The position numbers were made by a program, and so were the translations under genes. A model generated the notes under the pieces. That model ran no database searches and had not been told where the DNA came from. It saw only the letters and a program-made list of their open reading frames with translations. A stretch of 64,000 nt of DNA, taken from assembly GCA_944472135.2 (NCBI GenBank), contig OX235265.1, forward strand, positions 1,800,501-1,864,500, read 5' to 3'. This document shows, piece after piece, positions 1 to 10,829 of this stretch (the stretch's first letter is position 1; each line of letters starts with the position of its first letter). The stretch is from Trichobilharzia regenti. Its lineage: Eukaryota; Platyhelminthes; Trematoda; Strigeidida; Schistosomatidae.

Positions 1-620
1 ACAAATGAACACTGTAGAGCATCAGTTCGACCACCTTGAAATCAAGTTTAACTATAAAAGCTTGAAAAATCATCAGCCGTAGCTTGTCTACACGCTATAG
101 AATCAGGCGACAAAATTGATTTTCGCAATATTGAAATCATCATCCAGAACAATTCCAGAAATCACAAAGAACGTCTAATATCAGAAGCACTTCATATCAA
201 GTGGAATCCAAATTGCCTGAATAGGAATGATGGACTAAAACAGAATCTGACTTGGTTAACATACCTCCCTCCACTCCCCAATGAAGTGACAAAATCAACA
301 CGAATGTGGTAAGCAAGTTCACTATGAAAATACACACTGCTTTTATAATGTGACACACTGATCAAATCCAACAATCTACACTTGGTTTTCTTATCTTTAC
401 CAATTGACCAACTTAACAACGAAAACTGACACCAGACAGACGAGCGACGATCAAGGTAGTAAACTTTGTTTTGATATCATAACAGATGTATTATGTAACC
501 TTTGTTATTTGGTTTAGTGATCTTCATTGCTATTTTGACTTTCAATATATCCTCCTTTTAACTTGACCTAAATTGTCTATTTTCTCACCTCTTAACTCTT
601 TGTAAATTCCAGTTTATTAA
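1..620 (+). mobile_element. Penelope-like element fragment, GIY-YIG C-terminal part (degenerate)
   Basis: Plus-strand translation with stops gives a stretch around 100-240 containing IESGDKIDFRNIEII and [12 protein letters not shown], typical of the region after the GIY-YIG core in flatworm PLEs. The same family recurs at 43430-44080, where the segment before it ([11 protein letters not shown]) is better preserved. Frameshifts and stops mean it is not coding now. The 5' part lies outside the window. The fragment ends in the ribozyme-like segment at 621-671. Confidence 0.7.
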
Positions 621-671
621 TACTTTGACAAAGCTATATATATAGCAGCATTAAATAGCGAAACGTCAGTA
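621..671 (+). ncRNA. Hammerhead-like motif at PLE end (degenerate)
   Basis: Possible helix I is TACT (621-624) with AGTA (668-671). Possible helix II is GCTA (633-636) with TAGC (656-659), followed directly by GAAA (660-663) and then CGTC. The segment expected to read CUGANGA is an eight-base TTGACAAA, so the core is not intact. The homologous PLE at 43997-44045 keeps the same pairings, which supports a shared ancestral ribozyme. Activity is unlikely. Confidence 0.35.
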
Positions 672-1002
672 AAAACAACAAAATCGTTTTTTGTTTTTCA
701 TTCATTGGGAAATACAAAATAAAACCTTTATTATAATGATGAAAATGAGCAGTGTGAGTCACTTGTCTCCTAGATATTCATAAAAATTACTCTTACAACA
801 ATGTCTGTGGTAAATTTATGCATCGGGAAATGGATCAGTTAACTACAATTATATTTAACAGAATGTTGGTGAATATTGAATAGATTGGTTTTTCGAATTC
901 GTGTCTATTGGTGTGTGACAAGAGGACTGTCATCACTAAATCGTGTACTGGTTGGCAGGAGAATGGAGAAATCCGATCAGGAATATTCTTGCATATTATT
1001 AT

Positions 1003-2136
1003 TATTATATCCTTTAGTTCCTAGAGGAACATAGGGCTTCAGCTGCGCACCTCCATTGCCTTCTGTTTTCTGACAACATTTTCACCCTGCTCCAAGTCTG
1101 CCCACATGCTTTCATCTCCTCTTCACATGACCTCCTCCAAGTCACCCTCACACTGACGACCAACTCGCCGCTTCCCTTTCGGGTTCCACTCGAGCGATGG
1201 CTTGTCTAGTGATGTCACTCACTTGATGGTTTCCTCAGAGTATGGCCAATCCATCTCCATTTCTTCCTGCCTATTTTTTTCACAATTGGTTCCTACTGCG
1301 TTGGTTCGCGCTTTGCCAGAGATCCCTGTTGCTGATCACTTCTGACCAGCCATCTGATCTTGAGTATTGATCGAAGACAACTGTTAATGAAGGTCTGTAG
1401 TATGTTTGAGGTGGTCTTCATGACGCGCTGGCCAAGTCTCTGGTTCGTATAGTGAGTAGCACTGACTGATTTCACATTGGATTTGAAGATCCGGATGTTA
1501 TTTTTGATGCTGAATGCTGTTGACCTCCATACAGACTTGAGACTAATGAAAGCTTGTTTAACATGCTTTCCCGATCCTAGCGACTGAGATATCCTCATCA
1601 CTTGCGTTCGCCTGTAGTTGAAACGATGCTTCCCATGTTGGTAGGTAAAGGAGGTTGTTTCTTTCAGATTTCTCCAATTTATGATGACTAATTGTTGTCT
1701 GTTGTTGTTATTGTTGAGGTTGGTGTTGGCCAGGAAACCTCATCACCTCTGTTTTATCTATGTTCACTTGAAGTCCTATGTTCGCTGGATGCTTCTTCTG
1801 TCGACAACTTGTTGCTCTTCACTTGCATATCTTCTAGTTTGTGGGAAATCAGACATATATCATCGGCGAAATCCAGATCCTCCAAGTTTTTTTTGCGAGT
1901 CCATTCTATGCCTGTTTCCGCATTCCCCGTTTTCTGTCTCATTCTCCAATCTACTGCAATCAGGAAGATCACTGGTGATAGTAGACAGCCTTGCCTCACT
2001 CCCGTCCTCACTTCGAAGGCTTCCGTAAGTTTCCCGTTTTGGATTACTTGGCGTGCAGCATTGTCGTATAACTGTTGGATGAGATGTATAATTGTCGATG
2101 GGACCCTGTAGTAGCGAAGTAGTTGCAGAATGCCTT
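1003..2136 (-). mobile_element. RTE (SR2-like) LINE, 5'-truncated copy
   Basis: This sequence aligns base by base with the 3' third of the intact RTE at 27801-30914. Minus-strand reading shows [13 protein letters not shown] and [18 protein letters not shown] (RT motifs around the catalytic FADD), the [18 protein letters not shown] segment and the C-terminal tail. The 3' end is the RTE tail (complement of ttcctagaggaacatagggc) followed by an ATT-rich run at 1000-1010. It has several frameshifts and is a dead copy, truncated at about 2136, where PLE sequence begins. Confidence 0.9.
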
Positions 2137-3230
2137 GTTTATTATACTAACGTTTATTAAGAAAATCAGAACAAGTGATTCAGCGAAGAAACTATTTTCA
2201 ACGAATTTACTATCAAGTTGTACAATGGTATATATATAGTTTTTAAGAAGTTATATCCGGTGAGGGAATTGAATCAAAGGTGTGAATACACAAAATAATA
2301 ATAGTAGTATGGAATTCAATTAAAACTAAAATGTTTGTGATTATACTCATAGTTAAATGTCAAGTGGTAGAGTAAATTTATATCATAAATAGAATAATTC
2401 ATAGGAGGGATAGAACTTGAAAAAGAGGTGCGCAATTATAGGATTAGTAGACAAATCGAATAAAATAAAATAAAAACGTCACGTAATATTGTGTGATATT
2501 TAATAGTGTACAATTTATCGTTGTAAAAAATAAGAATTGATTTAGAATGACAAGTGGAACAAGTGAAATAATACACCAGGGACCGGTCAAAGTGAGAATA
2601 GTAATAGTAACAATTGACGTAATAAGAAAAAGGCAATATAAAGAGAATAGACAAAATGAAAAATATGAAAAATTGTTAGAGCTAAAATATGATTGCGGAT
2701 TACCATACTTTAGCATAAAGGGATGAAGACCATGAAAGTTGGAGGGGTTGAACAAACTTTTTCTGCATATAGAGATCTGGCTTTTCTGTTTCGATGGCCA
2801 AAGCTTCAGCAATACAACAGATGAGTCGGGTACGTAGGGATTAGGGTAAATTACTCTTTGTCTTGTAGATGAATTAAAGGCGGAGGCTATAAAATTAGGG
2901 TGATCAGTATCGACCAGATATTCAATGATCGCGCTTCTTATTGCTCCACTTCCACCTCTTCGTAACAACTATGCAGGATAGTGTTCTTGCATCCTCTTGG
3001 ACAAAACTCGAGTCGAACGACCGATATACCTAGCTCCACACAAGCAGGTGAATTGATAAACGCACATAGAGTTGGTCAACATTAGGATCTTGTCCTTCAG
3101 GAGGTTATTGAACGGTAATGGTCGACTAGTAAAGGCTATTCTCAGAGATGTAGCAGGGAATGTTCTTTTCAGGGACTCTGATATCCTTCGTTTCATGATA
3201 TCGGATCTAAGCCCCCACTGAATTCCAGGC
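2137..3230 (-). mobile_element. Penelope-like element, GIY-YIG domain region
   Basis: Minus-strand frames encode MKRRISESLKRTFPATSLRI, then [20 protein letters not shown] (the GIY-YIG motif in its PLE form, YQFTC..YIGR), then after a frameshift AIIEYLVDTDHPNFIASAF and LFNPSNFHGLHPFMLKYGN. This is the endonuclease end of a PLE. Near 2180-2215 is the complement of the recurrent PLE-terminal motif GAAA..TTTCTTCGCTG. The truncated RTE at 1003-2136 abuts it. Confidence 0.8.
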
Positions 3231-4187
3231 TCATGTAAAGTATTTTCTTGGGTAAGGTTGATAAGTCACGTTTATTTACACACTTTAGCACTGGTTAACC
3301 ATTGTAAATCTGTTTCGTTATCGCTTGAAGAATAACTAAATCGCGTTGCCCAACTGTTTTCTGTTGTTCCGTGTTGGTTACACTGTACAGTATATTCTAC
3401 ATATTAAGTTTAGTCTTCTGAAACCAGCGATATGCCCAGGATCTCAGAGATCTGGATATTTGACAATAGCTGTTTACAAATAGCGGTAAGTTTATTTTAA
3501 TTTTAGTAGTATTTTTAATATAACAAATGTCTGTGCTCACATCAACTATCGGAATGTTCTTACTCATACATTTATAAATAGTAATTAGATATGTGTGGTA
3601 TTCTAACTACGTGTTTTAGTCATTGTTTGAAAAATTGTGCTGAGTCACTTATGTTTCATGTGTTGTGGTCTACATTTATGAAGGTAGATTCTAATTTTGG
3701 TACTTTGTTACACTTTTTCACATGTGACTTTAATATGTGGTGCCTTTCAGTACTACATTTTCAATCCCACGCAATTGCAGCTGTAGATGGAATGTTTTAC
3801 CAAGGTATTATAGGTATGTATTCCTGTTTCTGACCTTCAGTTGAACCGATTTCAGTTAGAGTTCTATTGAAAACCACGGCGTGATTTCGTCTTAGTCTAA
3901 GACTCTTAGCAGTACATATTCATGACTGTACTCGGAATTGTTAGAAATTAGAATTTATAGGAACTTGGATTCCTTCACGGTGGCTGAATAGTCATCGCGC
4001 TTATCTCATAGACTGAACCTCTTGGATTTGTGAGCACTGCTAGAGAGTCTCGAACTAGAATGACAGAAATAACAATACAGTACTGCTTTCTGGTTTTGAG
4101 TGATTCTCATGTGGTGAGAGATGTCTGCAAGCCGAAATTGTAGACAACAATTTACATCAATGTTTACGTCCCGAATCGGGGTCATGA
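3231..4187. other. No gene or recognised repeat
   Basis: AT-rich sequence. Short ORFs of about 75-80 codons have no recognisable motif and no composition signal. I see nothing to annotate. Confidence 0.5.
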
Positions 4188-4327
4188 GAAAAAAAAAACA
4201 ATAACGAAGCTTAACTTTGAGTGATTCACTAACCAATCACATCAGACATAACGTGTGCAAATACGATTCGCAGATATACGGCTTAACTTTCTGAGAAACG
4301 GTCGATCACAAGCAATACAGAATAACC

Positions 4328-4618
4328 TGTGGTGAGAGCAGCCTGCTAACCAATGTCAAGGTCAGTTATATGGGCCGTGAGAAAATACGAACAAGGCTGT
4401 TTCAACAACCAATCACAGCAGACTTAGACGTGGGCAAATATGATTCGCAGATAGATGGCTCCACTCCACTTTCCGAGGAACTCGAAACCACAACCAATCA
4501 GAAGACTGCGTTTGTCTACTTGACTAGGCTATAATAATGTATGTGAAATTTATATAAATACGTGTTGATTTCCGCAATAAAACGATCTGTTGCCTGTCCC
4601 TTGTCTTCTGTTGTTACA
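4328..4618 (+). mobile_element. Solo-LTR-like sequence (inverted partner at 7511)
   Basis: About 291 bp beginning TGTGGTGAGAG and ending TTGTTACA (TG...CA ends). Inside are CCAATCA boxes, a TATA-like tatataaata and an AATAAA near the 3' end, an LTR-like layout. A strongly similar copy lies inverted at 7511-7825. No gag, pol or primer-binding site is present next to it, so it is read as a solo LTR or a non-autonomous element. Family not identified. Confidence 0.6.
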
Positions 4619-4750
4619 ACCTTCAGCAAGAAAATAACCAATCAGGAGACGTTACTTCTCCGCTGACAAAAATGTATATAAAAATCTATAAATATCTGTT
4701 GATTTTCTCAATAAACGATCTGTTGCCTGACGCTTGTTTTCTGTCACAAC
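4619..4750 (+). mobile_element. Partial LTR-like repeat adjoining the solo LTR
   Basis: Repeats the 3' half of the preceding LTR-like unit with divergence: CCAATCAG, a TATA-like ctataaatatc, then CAATAAACGATCTGTTGCCTG and a related end. Diverged pieces of the 5' half also precede 4328 (4188-4327: CCAATCACATCAGAC and a gattcgcagata match). The block is therefore a partly tandem cluster of one repeat. Confidence 0.45.
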
Positions 4751-4751
4751 G

Positions 4752-5285
4752 CACTAAGTGAAATCAATCAACGACTAAAATTGAAATCAATAGAATCCTT
4801 CCCCTACACAAACCAACACTTAAGAATTTCAATTAAGATTTTTGGCTTATTCATTTTTAGTTTGGCCTACATATAGTTAAGTGAACAGTAAGCATAAGCT
4901 GTTTTATACACCACACATTATTTTTGCCCAGATTATTGTTATACCTTTTAATTGATTTAGTCTGCTTCTAGCAAGAATCAATAATTTAAGCATAGTTTGA
5001 AAACTGACTATTTTGTTTTTGTGCGGTTTCTTTGAGTTTTTCATTAATGTGTGACTTTGTTATGTAAAAAGTACCACATTCGTTTCATAACTATAATTCT
5101 TATTTTCTGCAGTTTCTGCTTCCTACAACCCTTGATTATTTGTAATAGTGATTATAATTTGAGTAATATATTAAATGCATTTAATGACCGTCATCCAGTG
5201 ATAAAATCCACACTCGAAATACAGTACGAATATAACATTCAATTTTTTCGATGTGAACTTACGAAGGACAGCTGGTGGGACTTTG
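4752..5285. other. No gene or recognised repeat
   Basis: AT-rich unique-looking sequence. An 87-codon plus-strand ORF (5051-5314) has no motif I recognise and biased AT content. Not called as a gene. Confidence 0.5.
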
Positions 5286-5760
5286 AAGAAAGCTGTCATA
5301 GAATGGTCACGTGAGCACCCATCAGTCGAAAAGGAAATCCGGTTTGATAACAGTCCACTGGGATTCGACGCATTTCGGTTTCATGTGCATTTCGGATCGT
5401 GAGGGCGTTTGTTACTTCCCGGCTGCCCTCACCGTGGAAGTTGATTGAGTGACCGCAGAGCCCAGGGGACAACTGATTGAGGCCGGTCATACGGTGCCTG
5501 TTTTTATTTGTTCTTTATTGTTTGGTGTGTCTCAGTAGGATATTTATCACTCCCGCCCGGTGACACAGCAGCAGGAATCGCGGTCGTCGTTAATCCGGGC
5601 CCCGGCCGATCCGTAATGATATTTTGTGAGTTTGTATGTATCATAGTATTGGAGTGGGTAGCTGCTTTTTGTCTAACCGCTATCCAAACAACCTTTCTGG
5701 CATGGTAGGACCTCAAGAGTCATAAGTCTCAGCCAGTATAGCTTGTTGTGACATTGCGGT
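5286..5760. other. GC-rich island of unknown origin
   Basis: Composition changes abruptly: stretches such as tcccgcccggtgacac and gggccccggccgatcc contrast with AT-rich flanks. Open frames exist on both strands (66 and 70 codons at about 5504-5716) but are mutual shadows with no recognised domain. It matches none of the repeat families seen elsewhere in the window. It could be the edge of another mobile element. Confidence 0.4.
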
Positions 5761-5950
5761 GTTCAAGCCCGACCACCACGTCATGGTAGCAGCTTTAGGT
5801 TGGGTTCAAAGCAGATGTAGTGTGATGCTGAGGAGAAAGAGTTATGAAATCCTAATAGAAAATGCATTTTCCAGATGGTTTATAGACAAGGACATACAGT
5901 TAAAACTTATGAAATACGATTTAACGTCTATAATCAAGCAAATAATGTAA

Positions 5951-6725
5951 TTGAATTGGGCATTCAAAGGCGTCTTAGCTGTCGATATCCTTAGAAGAAG
6001 GATCTTTCAGTCCCTGGAAAGGACATTCTCTGTAGCATCGTTGAGAATTACATCTTCTAGTCCACCATTAATGTTAAATAACCTGAGATACAAGACCCCA
6101 CATCTGACCAATTCTGTGTGCGTCTATCATTTTATTTTTATTTTATTTTTATTTTTGATTACAGCTTGATTCCACACCGTATTTTTGGTAAAAGTATGGA
6201 ATTTTCAGCGTGGATATCGGTAGCCCAAATTTTGCAGGCCGACCATAGATATCAGGTGTGCGTCGGCGAGAGCTCGAACCTCAGACCACGTGCATGGTCG
6301 GCGAGAGTCCTAACCACTGTGCCACCGACGCTCATTTGCTCTTGTCGAACTAGGTGTATCATTTATCCGACCTAGGTTTTGTGTACAGGGTGTAGGAACA
6401 CTATTCTGCGTTGTTACGAAGAGTTGGGAGTGGGGCTATATTAAGTGCAATCGTTGAACATCCAGTAGATACTGGTCATTTTAGTTCCACGGCTTCTTCC
6501 TTTAAACTTATTTAAAAAGCGACCCATGTGTATTGTTGAATCGTGGGCCATTGAAATATAAACGTTTGTTGAACCCTTCCAACTCTCAATGTCATAATCC
6601 GTCTATACTGAAGTATGGTAATTCCCATTCATACTTTAGCCCTACTTGTTTTTCGTTCTGTGTTATTCACTTTGTATATCCTTCACTTATTAAATCGACT
6701 GACTGGCTGACTGACTGACTGGTTT
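5951..6725 (+). mobile_element. Penelope-like element with SINE-A inserted in its GIY-YIG motif
   Basis: The upstream part encodes LRRRIFQSLERTFSVASLRI and NSVCVYHF. The downstream part resumes with CSCRTRCIIYPT, the match to FTCLCGARYIGRST in the copy at 2137-3230. Later, LLNPSNSQCHNPSILKYGN matches the PLE C-terminal LFNPSNFHGLHPFMLKYGN. The coding region is cut by SINE-A at 6127-6331 and by stops, so it is inactive. Confidence 0.75.
6127..6331 (-). mobile_element. SINE-A (tRNA-like head) inserted in a PLE
   Basis: The minus-strand tRNA-like head contains a Pol III A box (tggcacagtggttaggactc) and B box (ggttcgagctc). It is followed by the family body (tatctatggtcggcctgc) and an A/T-rich tail (the complement of tttttatttttgattacag). 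The short motif TCATTT flanks both sides (near 6127 and 6333), a possible target duplication. Confidence 0.85.
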
Positions 6726-6726
6726 C

Positions 6727-7510
6727 AACATAGAACTTTACACCGATGTGCAGTAGTTCGAGTCGCCACACTCCATGTAGTACACAAAGCAAGAGATGAA
6801 AGCAAAAGGGAATGCAAAACAGAGACAGTAAACAGAGATATGATGCAAGAAGAATAGTAATAACGAAAAAATCATATAGTTTTTTTTTGGGTATTATAGG
6901 TCACGAGAAGTGAATGCATCTGCTCCAGCCATTGAGAACAAGGAGTTTGAGCCATATCATTACCAACTGTTTCCAGTCACCTTTATGTCTAAAGGAGAAT
7001 TCAGTAATCTATCATTTCAATGACAGCTATACAGGTGAATTCAACGAAGTTCAAGTTTGAAAGAACACTATCGTCTAATGGGGACAAGCACGCATAGATA
7101 TCTAATCTGCATACAGCGATTCATGATTCATTCAAATGAGCTGATATTTAGGAGGGAATTTAAATGTTCACTGCTTCAGAAACCAGAACTACAAAAGTAT
7201 CACACACAACACACTGGGAGAAGGAAACTGCCTCCCTGTTGAGATATGAAACCAAATCATCTTTTCATAGAAGTCGTAAGAGAAGATCGACAGCCTGCTT
7301 AAATCATTGTGCTATTTAGATTTTCTGCCCATCAAAATACACCATGTTGACTCTGTTTCATCTTGTTTTAATGATCTAATTACCATAATGAGTCACACTT
7401 TCTAATTGCGCACTACTTCAAATGCGTTTCTACAGAACACCAGGAACTTTTTTGAGTAAAACGTAGGAGGAATATTGTGAGGCAGTACTGAAGCAAGCTT
7501 AGGGTAAAAC
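6727..7510. other. No gene; mostly unrecognised sequence
   Basis: Unremarkable AT-rich DNA. About 7280-7380 weakly resembles part of repeat F at 17340-17460 (ctgcttaaatca, cccatcaaa). No coding evidence. Confidence 0.4.
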
Positions 7511-7825
7511 TGTAACAACAGAAGACAAGAGACAGGCAACAGATCGTTTTATCACGGAAATCAACACGTATTTATATAAATTTCACATACATTATTATAG
7601 CCTAGTCAAGTAGACAAACGCAGTCTTCTGATTGGTTGTGGTTTCGAGTTCCTCGGAAAGTGGAGTGGAGCCATCTATCTGCGAATCATATTTGCCCACG
7701 TCTAAGTCTGCTGTGATTGGTTGTTGAAACAGCCTTGTTCATATTTTCTCACGGCCCATATTAGTGACCTAGACATTGACGTAGATTAATGTCGACCAAT
7801 TGGCTAGCAGGCGGCTCTCACCACA
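7511..7825 (-). mobile_element. Solo-LTR-like sequence, inverted copy
   Basis: Reverse-complement counterpart of 4328-4618 over nearly its full length (tgtaacaacagaagacaaga at one end, ctcaccaca at the other). It is flanked on both sides by AAAC (7507-7510 and 7826-7829), consistent with a 4-bp target duplication and so with independent insertion. It is somewhat longer than the first copy because of extra bases around 7765-7800. Confidence 0.65.
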
Positions 7826-7899
7826 AAACAATATTCCTTCAGATGACATATCATCGATTATTATGTGAGTGAAAGATTCTACACAAGGAGTACACACTT

Positions 7900-8070
7900 T
7901 GCAATAAAGCTTGCTGAAAATTCTGTACTGTCAGTAAATGCGTCTTCTAGAATAAAGCTATTATTGTGAATGTAAAACAGACATTTAAATATCACTCTTA
8001 GTGTTGCTGCAGGGAAGGTCTTCTTTAAAGAGCTGGATATCCTGAAGAGGAGAATATCCAGCTATTTAAA
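7900..8070. mobile_element. Repeat F scrap followed by PLE scrap
   Basis: 7910-7970 resembles the 3' end of repeat F (ctgaaaattctgta, then agaataaagctattattg). 7975-8068 on the minus strand translates as FRISSSLKKTFPAATLRVIF, the PLE segment upstream of GIY-YIG (compare RRISESLKRTFPATSLRI). Both are short fragments. Confidence 0.5.
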
Positions 8071-8221
8071 TATTAGTCATTCACTTGAAAAGGGAGAATA
8101 ATTCATCAGTATGACAATCACTTGGTAACTAGTTGAAACTTGCAAGTGTTCTGATAATCTGGAAGTCGGTGGTTTAAATACAACCGCGACCGATATTTTC
8201 AGTCCCTTCTCAGGTAGAACT

Positions 8222-8440
8222 AATTTATTTTATTTTAATTATTTTATCATTTTTTTATTTTTGATTACAGCTTGACTCCACACTGTATTTCGGGTACAAG
8301 TATGGAATTTTCAGCATGGATATCGGTAGCCCAAATTTTGCAGGTTGACCATAGATGTCAGGTTTGCGTCGGCAGGGGCTGGAACCTCAGACCATATGCA
8401 TGGTAGACGAGAGTCCTAACCACTGTGCCACCGACGCACA
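8222..8440 (-). mobile_element. SINE-A copy
   Basis: Complete SINE-A in minus orientation: T-rich tail complement and gattacagcttgactccaca at the left, the tRNA-like head ending ccaccgacgcaca at the right. Point changes occur in the B-box region. Confidence 0.85.
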
Positions 8441-9000
8441 TGGAATAGGTTCCAGTTTCAGCCACTCTTTAAGTTAATTGATGCTTTATTTTATATCAGT
8501 GGTTCTCTATCTGATATCATTTCATGATCGAACTGGATTGATTTGGATTGTGCCGAAATATTCAATCTCTGTTGACGCATCGACTCAAAGTACAGAAGCT
8601 ATGATGATGTGTGAATGTTAAAACGACATTCATTGAATAAGTCATGAATGAATCGAGTGTGTCAGTGAGAGCGTCATCAAACGCTAAGTATGCAAGTACA
8701 TTCAGGTGACATGTCTAAGGCTGAATTAAATGCACACCCCGGATTCCAATACTAGCTAACAACAACCCATTACATAATTTCGATCAATAAATAATTTCCT
8801 TCCTAAACTCATTTTAACGTCGGAAATAATCGAAAACAACTTGATCTATGATAAAACTTTACATAATTAATTCAAACTTTAATATCACTACATAACAAGC
8901 ACTGATGTTTTACTGGTAGAATGCTCGTCAATCGTGCGGAAAGTCCTCATTTGAATGGTCAGTTGACGCACTCCTAAAAATCACTCATTTGTTAGCAAAA
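8441..9000. other. No gene or recognised repeat
   Basis: AT-rich sequence with no supported coding region. Confidence 0.45.
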
Positions 9001-9140
9001 GTTATAAAGAATAACGGTTGAGAATGATGCTCACAATATCACCACTAAGGGAACTTCAGAGCTCATGTTTGAAACCCCATGTCCGACTCGGAACGTAAAG
9101 CAATGGGAATCTACATCAAAAGCACTTGGTAAGACGAAGT
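9001..9140 (+). mobile_element. SINE-B fragment (3' part, diverged)
   Basis: Contains gaacttcagagctcatg, then gaaaccccatgtccgactcggaacgtaaag, matching the SINE-B/RTE tail (gaagccctatgttcc...ggaacgtaaag) with several changes. The tRNA-like head is missing or too diverged. Confidence 0.4.
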
Positions 9141-9149
9141 AAAATCTTT

Positions 9150-9480
9150 CAAAATTGTAATTCAGTTTTATTTATTTTTATTAGTTGTTAAATCTCGTCT
9201 ATTATGATGTGTGTTTGTCAATTGCTGAGAAATTCCCTGATTACATTTTCGTTGTTTTCTCTACTTAGAATTTCTACATAATCCCAATCAAACTGATGTC
9301 CATAATTATCTACATGCATTGATAGGAAAGAATATATGCCATGCCTTTTTACAGCTGATTTATTTTTGTGGATTCGGACGCGAAGGTGACGTCCACTTTG
9401 ACCGATATAGCATTTATCCCAATTCGTGTAATTTATTTTCTAAATATTATTAATTTTATCTTATTTTTCTGCTGAATGTT
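9150..9480 (-). mobile_element. Penelope-like element, GIY-YIG domain (DNYGHQFDW lineage)
   Basis: Minus-strand translation reads NWDKCYIGQSGRHLRVRIH, then KSAVKRHGIYSFLSMHVDNY and GHQFDWDYVEILS. CYIGQSGR is the YIG half of the GIY-YIG nuclease motif. The same lineage recurs at 56140-56600 and is distinct from the CGARYIGR lineage. It is disrupted further on and ends near 9150. Confidence 0.75.
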
Positions 9481-9689
9481 TTGGTCTGCACAATATCGAA
9501 TGAAGTGATTGTGTTGGCTGGGTTCTGTGCTATATCTATTTCAAACGGTCTTAGCACTCTAGTCGTTATTTCAGAGGTAATTCTTATATGAGTTTTCTTT
9601 TTGTCTTTGATGATGGATTCTTGTCATCATTAGAACATGAGTTGAAACACTTTCTGATGAAATTGTGTGGATGTTCATTCATACTGATA

Positions 9690-9735
9690 CCTGCTCTGAA
9701 GATATTGTCTCGAACCGTGACAACGAAAGCTTCAC
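9690..9735 (+). ncRNA. Hammerhead-like motif, PLE-associated
   Basis: CTGAAGA (9696-9702), then a hairpin with TTGTC/GACAA arms, then AACGAAAG (GAAA 9725-9728) and CTTC. The core strings CUGANGA and GAAA and helix II are present, but helix I pairing is poor. It is related to the better conserved motif at 55958-56001. Confidence 0.4.
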
Positions 9736-9999
9736 AACTAAATCATGCACCTCAGAAAACACAACTTAATCAAAATCACTCACTTGAACTCAAAATCTTC
9801 TCTATTACTATTCACCTTACCAATTGGCGGTATAATGACACCATGTGACACAGACAGGGTCGTGCAAGTAAACAATTAGAACATTACCTAACAGAGTGAT
9901 GATTATGGTAAGACTACATTGCAGAAATTATATTGAATAATATGAGTAAGCGTAGCTTGTAAGGAGATAATAATAACAATATTCAAATGTTGGTTTGTA

Positions 10000-10380
10000 G
10001 GGATTTGATTGGTTACAGGATTTCATCATGACCTGACATCAGTAAGAGATTCATTGGAAAACCAACCAGGGAGTATTGGACAGCTGTTTCGTCCCACCTA
10101 TTTTGGAACTCTTCATCAGCACATACACAACCACGATTAGAACCCAGAACCTTCCCGTTACAAGGCGAGCTCGTATACCATTAAGCCATTGGGACCCGGT
10201 TCATGAATTCTAATTTCTGCCAATTCATGACATAGCGCGACCGCTAGCCAATGTCTTCGGCGAGTATTTGTGCTCACACGCGACCTGCTGCACCCTACTA
10301 GTCACGACATCCCACTGGAACCCAGGTAACTACCTACCTGAACAGGGCGAGTCGCTAGTGTGCATCTCATCGATATTCAA
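10000..10380 (-). mobile_element. Family D element (tRNA-headed, ribozyme-bearing)
   Basis: Minus-strand family D unit. Its tail (tttcatcatgacctgacatc) comes first, then the ribozyme region (10070-10125), the tRNA-like head (complement of ggtcccaatggcttaatgg at about 10175-10197) and the 5' region ending gcgagtcgctagtgtgcatc. The hammerhead core reads with C3 changed to A and an altered helix II, so probably inactive. Confidence 0.75.
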
Positions 10381-10480
10381 AAGCTTTATTATGAAAAACG
10401 TCTACAGAATCTTCAGTGGAGTTTATTGCATGATATTTCCTCTTCGTCCAGGCGCTACTCAAAAAGGATTGTCATTTTGG
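10380..10480 (-). mobile_element. Repeat F fragment
   Basis: agctttattatgaaaaac..cttcagtggagtttattgcatg matches the reverse complement of 57040-57110 in repeat F, so it is a minus-oriented fragment of that unclassified family. Confidence 0.5.
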
Positions 10481-10810
10481 AAAGGGTATTAAAGGTCGTC
10501 AGTAGGGCAAGTGTTGTGCAATCACTCAGTCAGCTTGTCACTATATTAGTTGATAGACATCTAAACTCATGCAAGGAATGGTCTAAATCTATATTGTTTG
10601 ACCTTCAACACTTAGCCCCTCTATTCTCAACTCTCCCAGCCTTGTATCTTGTCTCATCTGGCAGGACTAGAAGTCAGTGCAGATGATTATATACTCGCAC
10701 TACTAAGTACAGGAACTCAACGATAATATATTTGGTCAGCCCATGTTCTATGCGACAGAGACAATGTAACGCGTGTAACCTGTGAATTCCTATGTTGTTA
10801 GCCAAATAAT
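10480..10810 (+). mobile_element. CR1-like LINE, C-terminal RT fragment
   Basis: Plus-strand frames give RIVILERVLKVVSRASVVQS and LVDRHLNSCKEWSKSILFDL, then LVSSGRTRSQC and, after a stop, ARTTKYRNSTIIYLVSPCSM. This order (LKVVSR, HPLA-like, SSGRTRS, RTxRYxxSxI) is the C-terminal end of CR1-type LINEs with SR1-like members in schistosomes. Short dead fragment. Confidence 0.7.
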
Positions 10811-10829
10811 TGGCCCTTTTATTATCCCA

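Noticed and set aside
3591..3833. 80-codon plus ORF
   Set aside because: Cys/Phe/His-rich low-information translation, no start context or homologous motif; expected by chance in AT-rich DNA.
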